Positions 13,517-19,065 of a stretch of 19,065 nt of DNA are shown in pieces. Below the pieces are notes generated by a model. It saw only the letters and a program-made list of their open reading frames with translations. It had not been told where the DNA came from and did not search any database. Position 1 is the stretch's first letter. Each line of letters starts with the position of its first letter. Both the position numbers and the translations under genes were made by a program. This DNA is from DATJXG01 sp035500455 (GTDB lineage Bacteria; Acidobacteriota; Terriglobia; Terriglobales; Acidobacteriaceae): assembly GCA_035500455.1 (NCBI GenBank), contig DATJXG010000055.1:1-19065 (forward strand). Reading direction: 5' to 3'.

Positions 13517-15529
13517 CTATTGCGCTGGGGTGAATTCCACCGCATACCCGCCACCGGGCGCCAGTGTGATCTGCAGATGCGAAGTCCGATTCAACGTCCG
13601 CTGCTCGATGTGAACGCTCTTGGGATGCCGGTCCGCATCTTCGCCATCGGCATAGATCTTCGCCGTGTAATTTCCACTTCCCAGGAAATCGAGCGCCACA
13701 TCGAGCCGCCGTGGATCCCAGTTGTTCAGGCTTCCCAGGAACCACTTCTTCCCGTGGCGGCGCGCGATGGTGACGCATTCTCCAGGACGGCCATTCAGCA
13801 CCCGCGTTTCATCCCAGGTGGCAGGGGCGTCGCGGATGAACTCAAATTCGGGCTGGCCCTCATACGCCTTTGGCGAGTCCGAGACCATCTGAAACGCCGC
13901 CTGGTAAACCGCGTACATCGCCAACTGGTGGGCGCGCGTCCCCATCACCATAGGCGATTCCATGCGCGGCGTGAATTCCTCGCGAGTCACGTTATCGAAG
14001 GCTCCGGGCGTATAGTCCATCGGGCCTGCCAGCATGCGCGTGAACGGAATCGTCGTCTGGTAGTCGGGGTTGTCGCGCGTCCCCGATTTTGAGTTCTCCA
14101 TACCCAGCACCGCCTCATAGCCGAGCACATTGGGAAAGGTCCGCGCCAGGCCGCTCGGTTTGGTGGCGCCGTGAAAATCGAGCATGAGATGGTGTGCCGC
14201 CGCTTCTTTGGCTGCCCGATAGTAGAAATTGATACCATGCTGATCGTCACGCAGAATGAAGTCGATCTTCAGCCCGGCGACACCCCATTTCTCATACACG
14301 GGAAAAGCCTCTTCCATCTGGCGATCCACCGCGCTGCCATAGAGCCAGATCCAGATCCCCACTCCTTTTTGCTTCGCGTAGCGCACCAGTTCCGGGATAT
14401 CAACCGTGCCGTTCATCTTGGTGATATCGTTGCGGTCCGCCCAGCCCGCATCCACCAGCATGTACTCGAAGCCCGACTTGGCGGCAAAGTCCACGTAGTA
14501 CTTCATCGTCTGGGTGGTGTAGGAACGCTTGCCGTCCGGCCCCAGGCTGCCGTTCCACCAGTCCCAGGAAGCGCGGCCGGCGTGAATCCATGAGGTATCG
14601 GCAATTTCACTCGGCGGATTCAGACTGGTGATCACATTCGACTCCACCAGCCTGCCCGGATCATCGCCCACCAGCAGCACGCGCCAGGCGGAATGATGCG
14701 GCAGCAAGCCTTTCACGATGATGTCAGGATCGTCCAAAGAAGGAGCCAGCACCGACTCAAACCAGTGCTGGGTCCAGCTCCCGGAAGGATTCATCAGGTA
14801 CAGGGAGCTGTAGTCACGGAGATCGGCCTCGGCAATCCCCACCCACGCAACGCCCGGCAGTTCCATCAGCAGGGGAAGGCCGATCAGAATTTTGCTGGCC
14901 ACGCCCCCCTGGTTGGAAAAGGCGCTGATCGACAGCTTGAGGTATTCGCTTTCGTAGCCGGAGCGGAAGTTGGGCAGGACGAGGGCATAGGTGGTCGCAT
15001 CCTTGGCAACACGGAACTCGGTGCCTTCTCTGGTGAGCCGGAACTGGCTCAGTGCCTTCTGCTCGGGAACCACATAACGAAAGGCCACCGCGTCGTCGTA
15101 GGCACGGGCTTCCATGGTGAGCTTGCGGCCCATTCCCCCGTTTTCTTCGAGATCGACGCGCAGAGCGTTGTAGTGATCGCGCACCTCGCTCGCTTTGCCC
15201 GTCACCAGGCGGTAGGTCTGGTCGACCGTCGAAGCCGAGGTATTCACGATGCGAACGTCGCCTCCCAGCGGAGGCTGCCCTTCCAGATCCAGTTGCAGTG
15301 CCGACTGCTGAATGACCGGTTTCCCGCGGAATGCAACCTCGTACACGAGCCGCTGCGCGGAGCTATTCCCCTCGACGGCCGTGGTCTCGATGGTGAAAAC
15401 CAGCCGCCCGTCCGGAGAAGAAAGCGTGGCCGCAAACGCCCGCGAACCAAGCGCCAGGAAAAGACAGGAAGAACAGAGCAGACAACGAAGCAAATTCCGG
15501 CTCCAAATCGCGCTGTCGAGTGAGTGCAT
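13517..15529 (-). CDS. Secreted GH97 family alpha-glycosidase
   Basis: The protein has 670 residues: a signal peptide (about 1-33, ending SRAFA), an N-terminal beta-sandwich (about 34-300), a TIM-barrel catalytic domain (about 310-580) and a C-terminal beta domain. GH97 landmarks include SWDWWNG, FEYMLVDAGW, GLKIDFILRDDQ (Asp423), MLDFHGATKPSG and LGYEAVLGMEN (Glu472). GH97 enzymes cleave alpha-linked glucose or galactose. An aspartate at the Asp423 position is the nucleophile of retaining members (alpha-galactosidase type), whereas the inverting SusB type lacks it, so a retaining enzyme is inferred, with Glu472 as likely acid/base. The start is the ATG at 15529, which has no strong ribosome-binding site. 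It lies downstream of the MFS transporter on the same strand, 386 bases away. Confidence 0.92.
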   Translation of the reverse strand: MHSLDSAIWSRNLLRCLLCSSCLFLALGSRAFAATLSSPDGRLVFTIETTAVEGNSSAQRLVYEVAFRGKPVIQQSALQLDLEGQPPLGGDVRIVNTSASTVDQTYRLVTGKASEVRDHYNALRVDLEENGGMGRKLTMEARAYDDAVAFRYVVPEQKALSQFRLTREGTEFRVAKDATTYALVLPNFRSGYESEYLKLSISAFSNQGGVASKILIGLPLLMELPGVAWVGIAEADLRDYSSLYLMNPSGSWTQHWFESVLAPSLDDPDIIVKGLLPHHSAWRVLLVGDDPGRLVESNVITSLNPPSEIADTSWIHAGRASWDWWNGSLGPDGKRSYTTQTMKYYVDFAAKSGFEYMLVDAGWADRNDITKMNGTVDIPELVRYAKQKGVGIWIWLYGSAVDRQMEEAFPVYEKWGVAGLKIDFILRDDQHGINFYYRAAKEAAAHHLMLDFHGATKPSGLARTFPNVLGYEAVLGMENSKSGTRDNPDYQTTIPFTRMLAGPMDYTPGAFDNVTREEFTPRMESPMVMGTRAHQLAMYAVYQAAFQMVSDSPKAYEGQPEFEFIRDAPATWDETRVLNGRPGECVTIARRHGKKWFLGSLNNWDPRRLDVALDFLGSGNYTAKIYADGEDADRHPKSVHIEQRTLNRTSHLQITLAPGGGYAVEFTPAQ

Positions 15530-15751
15530 CAGGGCCCCATTTCCACTGGAAGGTTTGATTCATGGGCTTGAGCAACTTCGAGACGCGCCTCCGATCTCAT
15601 GGCCTCCAGGTGGTCGCGTTCAGCCCGCTTGCTTAAGCTCGCAGAAAGCCTTGTCGTGCGCGTGCACGTTACCGCTCCAGCCCGGTCGTTGTCAAGACGA
15701 AACGCCGCGCCGTACTGTCGTCATCACGCTCTCTATGCCGCCTTGGTGCCG

Positions 15752-15850
15752 CTTCGTGCACACTTGTCCTTCGTGGTTTGCTTTGGCTGCCTGCGATGCG
15801 AGCCGCAGAACAAACCACGAAGTACACCAAGGGTTCACAAAGGTTCACGA
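15752..15850. repeat. Interspersed inverted repeat built of CTTCGTGNN units (copy B)
   Basis: CTTCGTGGTTTG (15769-15780) and CAAACCACGAAG (15811-15822) form a perfect 12-bp inverted repeat around a 30-base centre. Outside it the left arm holds CTTCGTGCA, and the right arm continues with 9-10-base echoes (ACACCAAGG, GTTCACAAAG, GTTCACGAAG). It has the same plan as the element at 297-395. It occupies much of the 386 bases between the MFS and GH97 genes; nothing else is recognised there. Confidence 0.7.
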
Positions 15851-15915
15851 AGGGAATATCTGAGAAAAGTCTGGATCAGCCTTCAAGGGAATGAGCCGCG
15901 AGACCTGCACAAATG

Positions 15916-17220
15916 CTATCGGTGCTCTCCACTCATCTCCGGCCGCCGGATGCGAACCAGGAGCGTCACCCCGCCGGCCAATCCCAGAGTCGCTCCCACG
16001 GCAAGCAGGCCGCCCTCATAGCTGCCGGTTACATCACGTAGCTTTCCGATGATCCACGGCCCGAAGAAGCCGCCCAGGTTGGCCAGAGAGTTGATAATCG
16101 CAATGCCGGCGGCGGCGGCAGTGCCGGTAAGAAACGTGGTGGGCATCGCCCACAGCGGCCCGATCATGCAGTTCACAGCCGAAACCGCAATGCTCATGGT
16201 CACAATGGATAGCGCGACCGACGAAGACTGAGAGGCGACAAACAATGCCGCCGCACCGGCAAACGCCGAAATCGCCACGTGCCAGCGATGTTGGCCGGTG
16301 CGGTCCGAGTTGCGGCCCACCAGGACCATGGAGATCGCCGCAGCCACGTAAGGAATGGCGACCAGCAGGCCGATGGTGAAATTACTCACTCCGGAAAGGC
16401 TGCGGACCACGTTAGGCAGCCAGAGACTCAATCCGTAGGAAACGGTGTTCAGGCCGAAGTACACAAACGTCAGCAGCCAGATGTTGATGTTAGCGAAAGC
16501 CGAAAACTTGGTGCTGCGCGCCGCGTCCGGATGCGTGCGCTTCTCTTCCGCCAGGTTGGCGAGCAGCCAGCTGCGTCTTTCTTCGCCCAACCAATGCGCT
16601 TCTTCCGGGCGGTCGGTCAGATAAAACAGGACGACGATCCCCAGCACAATCGCAGGCAGAGCCTCCAGCAGGAAAAGCCACTGCCAGCCGGCCAGCCCGC
16701 CCAGATTGTGCAGGCCAAGCAGCGCCGCGGAAATCGGGCTGCCGACCACTCCGGAGAGCGCGCTCGCAGTAACGAAGGATGCAATGGTTCGCGCCCGCGC
16801 TCGCGCCGGAAACCAGCTTTTTAGATACAGAATCACTCCGGGGAAAAATCCGGCCTCGGCCAGCCCCAGGGCGAAACGCACCCCATAGAACTCGCGCGGA
16901 GTGCGCACCAGGATCATGCAACCGGAGACCATCCCCCACACCACCATCAGCAGAGCAATCCAGCGGCGCGCTCCCACACGCTCCAGCACCAGGTTGCTGG
17001 GCAGCTGAAAGAAAAAATAGCCGGCGAAAAACATGCCCGCTCCCAGGCCGTAAACCTCGTAGCTGAAATGGAGTTGCTGGCGCATTTGCAGCGCCGCGAA
17101 GCCTACATTGATGCGGTCGAGGTAGGCCACGATATAAAGCAGGAAAAGGAACGGAATGAGCCGCCGCGTAAGCTGGGAGACGACTGCGGATTCGAAGGCA
17201 GTTTCAGTTTCGCGCGGCAA
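15916..17220 (-). CDS. MFS transporter, anion:cation symporter (ACS) family
   Basis: The protein has 434 residues and about 12 membrane helices in two six-helix halves. It begins with LTRRLIPFLFLLYIVAYLDR then INVGFAALQM, the usual first helix of the ACS group (sugar-acid, tartrate, galactonate and phthalate transporters). Other marks are GLAEAGFFPGVILYLKSWFP with basic ARARARTIA after helix 4, the LFYLTDRPEEAHWL loop, and SLWLPNVVRSLSG in the second half. The start is an unusual TTG at 17220: an in-frame TGA lies just upstream, and no ATG, GTG or other good start comes before the first helix. The gluconokinase gene ends 81 bases upstream on the same strand, so the substrate may be gluconate or a related acid; this is inference. 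Confidence 0.88.
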   Translation of the reverse strand: MPRETETAFESAVVSQLTRRLIPFLFLLYIVAYLDRINVGFAALQMRQQLHFSYEVYGLGAGMFFAGYFFFQLPSNLVLERVGARRWIALLMVVWGMVSGCMILVRTPREFYGVRFALGLAEAGFFPGVILYLKSWFPARARARTIASFVTASALSGVVGSPISAALLGLHNLGGLAGWQWLFLLEALPAIVLGIVVLFYLTDRPEEAHWLGEERRSWLLANLAEEKRTHPDAARSTKFSAFANINIWLLTFVYFGLNTVSYGLSLWLPNVVRSLSGVSNFTIGLLVAIPYVAAAISMVLVGRNSDRTGQHRWHVAISAFAGAAALFVASQSSSVALSIVTMSIAVSAVNCMIGPLWAMPTTFLTGTAAAAGIAIINSLANLGGFFGPWIIGKLRDVTGSYEGGLLAVGATLGLAGGVTLLVRIRRPEMSGEHR

Positions 17221-17301
17221 AATGGGGATCCGTCAAATGCTGCCGGTCAGCCGTTGCGGCGCCGGAATCAGGCCGGGCCGCCTCTTCGACGCCGCATGAT
17301 T

Positions 17302-17799
17302 CTACGCTAAATGCAGCTGCCTGCGGATTTCGTCGGAGATTTCTTCCGTCGATCGGTTGATCTCTACCACCAGAACATCGGACTCATCCGCGCCGGGTTC
17401 TTCAAGATCGGCGAACTGGCTGGCAACCAGCGAGCCGGTGGCGTAGTGGCCGGTACGATGCGAGAGCCGGCTCAGAATAAATTCCTCGCTTCCGCGCAGA
17501 TAAACGATGCGCATGTCGAGCCCTTGGCGAAGCTCGCGCCGGTAGGCCCGCTTCAAGGCCGAGCACGCCAACACGACATCGCGCCCTTCGGCGCTGTGCC
17601 GCGCCATGGCATCGTGGATGGCGCGCAGCCAAGGCGCGCGGTCTTCGTCGGTTAGGGCAATGCCGCGCCGCATTTTCTCTACATTGTGGGGAGTGTGAAA
17701 GCTGTCTGCATCGGCGAATTCCCAACCCAACTGCTGCGCCAGAAGTTGCCCGACACTCGTCTTTCCCGCGCCGGTTACCCCCATAATAAGAAGGATCAT
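17302..17799 (-). CDS. gntK: Gluconokinase
   Basis: Gluconokinase transfers phosphate from ATP to D-gluconate, giving 6-phosphogluconate, which enters the pentose-phosphate or Entner-Doudoroff pathway in the cytoplasm. The 165 residues match the small P-loop gluconokinases (usual length about 175). The Walker A motif is GVTGAGKTS (7-15). Substrate-region and family motifs follow: FADADSFHTPHNVEKMRRGI, LTDEDRAPWLRAI, VLACSALKRAYRRELR and IVYLRGSEEFILSRL. The ATG at 17799 begins the conserved beta strand, so the start is firm, although the GGGCTGGA before it is a weak ribosome-binding site. The gene follows the isochorismatase gene by 86 bases and precedes the MFS gene by 81, all on one strand, so co-transcription is possible. 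Confidence 0.93.
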   Translation of the reverse strand: MILLIMGVTGAGKTSVGQLLAQQLGWEFADADSFHTPHNVEKMRRGIALTDEDRAPWLRAIHDAMARHSAEGRDVVLACSALKRAYRRELRQGLDMRIVYLRGSEEFILSRLSHRTGHYATGSLVASQFADLEEPGADESDVLVVEINRSTEEISDEIRRQLHLA

Positions 17800-17885
17800 T
17801 CCAGCCCATCTGCGGCGCGGAAGCCATCGCCCGCGACCGCGTCAATCTCAGTACCGCCGCACCGCAATCAACAAATCGCGCAAAC

Positions 17886-18494
17886 CTACTTCAGGTACGC
17901 CAGCATCTCCTTGAACGCCGGCGCTCCGGACGAGCGCAGTAGTTCATAGATGATCATCTCGGTAGAAGAAATTACCGCTCCCGCGGACTTCATGCGGTCC
18001 AGGCCGATTTTCCAGTTCCACTCCGTCCGCGAACTCACCGCGTCGGAAGCTACGTGCACCAGGTATCCTTCGCGCAGAGCGGCCAAAGCAGTTTGCGCCA
18101 CGCAGATGTGGCTCTCCATACCGCAGAGCAGGACAGTGTTGCGGTTTCCCGGCAGCCGCTTCAGCATGGAGCAGAAAACCTCGCTGCCCAAACAGGAGAA
18201 CATTTGCTTGTCAACTGGCGAAGTATCGGGAAGCAGCGAGGCGATTTCCGGCACGGTATTACCCAACCCTTTTGCATACTGCGTGCTCAGCAAAGTCGGC
18301 AACTTAAGAATTCCCGCCAGGCGGATGAGCAACTGCGAATTGCGCACCAGTTGCTCCTTCTGGAAGATAGGCGGAAGCAGCTTCTCCTGAATGTCGATGA
18401 TGATCAGGGCGCACTGCCCGGCTTCCAGCGCCCGCCGCGCGATCTGGCTGTAGTCGTCAGTGAGCGGCTGCGCAGCATTCAACAGAGTGGACAT
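17886..18494 (-). CDS. Isochorismatase-family cysteine hydrolase
   Basis: The protein has 202 residues with the fold of the isochorismatase/nicotinamidase-like hydrolases. The triad is Asp34 in ALIIIDIQEKLL, Lys75 in STQYAKGLG and Cys131 in CGMESHICVAQTAL, where the residue before the cysteine usually forms a cis-peptide. This layout matches the YcaC-like branch of uncertain substrate (amide or carboxylate hydrolysis), not the phosphopantetheine-bound isochorismatases. The end of the protein (STEMIIYELLRSSGAPAFKE) is typical of that branch. The ATG at 18494 has AGGAG 5 bases upstream; an ATG six codons earlier lacks a site and is less likely. No signal peptide is seen, so it acts in the cytoplasm. 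It heads the minus-strand run that continues with gntK. Confidence 0.88.
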   Translation of the reverse strand: MSTLLNAAQPLTDDYSQIARRALEAGQCALIIIDIQEKLLPPIFQKEQLVRNSQLLIRLAGILKLPTLLSTQYAKGLGNTVPEIASLLPDTSPVDKQMFSCLGSEVFCSMLKRLPGNRNTVLLCGMESHICVAQTALAALREGYLVHVASDAVSSRTEWNWKIGLDRMKSAGAVISSTEMIIYELLRSSGAPAFKEMLAYLK

Positions 18495-19031
18495 ATGTGC
18501 TCCTTCCGGCAAACATTGCTTCTAATCGCTTTACCAACAAATCTTGAAAACGCGCCGGCTCCAGCGCCGTTCCAGCCGCCAGCCATGCAGGCCCCACCGT
18601 GAGCGGCCGCTCGCATCGTGAAAGAATCGGAGAGACGGGCCAACGGCCTTCAGGCGATTCTAACCCGGGTGGGAAGCAGAGTGGCGACCAGAAATGGCCA
18701 TTGATTTCTTCAGGGCTGCAAGTGGAATAGTGCGAAAGACGCGGCCTCGCAGAACGAAAAGCCGACAAATGCTTCGATCACCGCCGAAGGGCGGCCCCTT
18801 TGTGTGTGGGTGACAACTCGATCCCAGCCGCGGCGGCGGAGCGAAACACGTGCGAACCAGCCCGCGAGGGGTGTCGCACTTCAGGCCCGCGGTTCACTCG
18901 GAAGGGCGCCGACAAATCGCATAAAACTTCCTGAACCCGGTCCCCTGGCTCCTGGCCACTGCCCTCAATTCCCTGCTCAGGTGCCCCTCGTTCCGCCCGT
19001 CCGCTCGACACTCAGCGGTTACGGTCGCGTA
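18495..19031. other. Gene-poor right end
   Basis: Apart from the ribosome-binding site of the isochorismatase gene, I see no gene that can be supported here. Short open frames exist on both strands (for example 18778-19011, minus), but they show no recognisable motif, no ribosome-binding site and no regular coding pattern. No tRNA or terminator with a T-run was found. Confidence 0.5.
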
Positions 19032-19060
19032 TTGACCGCAATATCTCCTGCCCATAGAAT
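19032..19060 (+). promoter_or_regulatory. Candidate sigma70-type promoter pointing out of the window
   Basis: TTGACC (19032-19037) is followed after exactly 17 bases by TAGAAT (19055-19060). Each hexamer matches the consensus at 5 of 6 positions. It would start a transcript beyond the right edge, on the plus strand, so the gene it serves is not visible. Confidence 0.45.
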
Positions 19061-19065
19061 CAAGA

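Noticed and set aside
14693..15523. Open frame of 276 codons on the plus strand inside the GH97 gene
   Set aside because: It is antisense to a well-supported GH97 enzyme; the composition is that of a shadow frame.
18778..19011. Small minus-strand open frame at the right end
   Set aside because: It has no motif, no ribosome-binding site and low-complexity composition; not supported as a gene.

Overview
This 19 kb window most resembles an Acidobacteriota chromosome. I infer this from the high-GC coding sequence, the serine/threonine kinase joined to a TolB/PD40-type beta-propeller, the GH97 glycosidase, the ProB without a PUA domain, and several dispersed hairpin and 9-nt-period repeats between genes. 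No rRNA gene, tRNA gene, CRISPR array or phage region was seen. No sequence search was run, so all family calls rest on motifs and recalled family layouts.

Layout. A methyltransferase (minus strand) runs off the left edge. It diverges from proB-proA (plus strand), the first two steps of proline synthesis. Convergent to proA is a minus-strand series. In transcription order it holds a Tat-exported FAD oxidoreductase of spermidine-dehydrogenase type (8391-6421), a transmembrane Ser/Thr kinase with a propeller sensor (6299-3708), and a protein joining a glycine-rich stress-type membrane domain to a STAS domain (3498-2629). The middle holds a HEAT-like gene remnant, a polytopic patatin-type lipase with a good promoter and three tandem repeats, a small secreted protein, and a plus-strand IS5-type transposase with an altered 3' end. 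The right part is again on the minus strand: an isochorismatase-like hydrolase, gluconokinase (gntK), an ACS-type MFS transporter and a secreted GH97 alpha-glycosidase. The last 570 bases look non-coding apart from a promoter-like pair that points out of the window.

How the genes may work together. proB and proA form a textbook pathway pair. The kinase and the stress/STAS protein are plausible partners in a membrane stress-signalling route, but this is inference from adjacency and domain content. gntK, the MFS transporter and GH97 suggest uptake and use of sugars or sugar acids: GH97 releases sugar outside the cytoplasm, the ACS transporter may import an organic or sugar acid, and GntK phosphorylates gluconate.

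I saw no obvious new defence or mobile system. The items most worth a second look are the stress-domain/STAS fusion beside a receptor kinase, the tandem repeats at the patatin promoter, and the two kinds of intergenic repeat, one of which sits where the proA ribosome-binding site should be.
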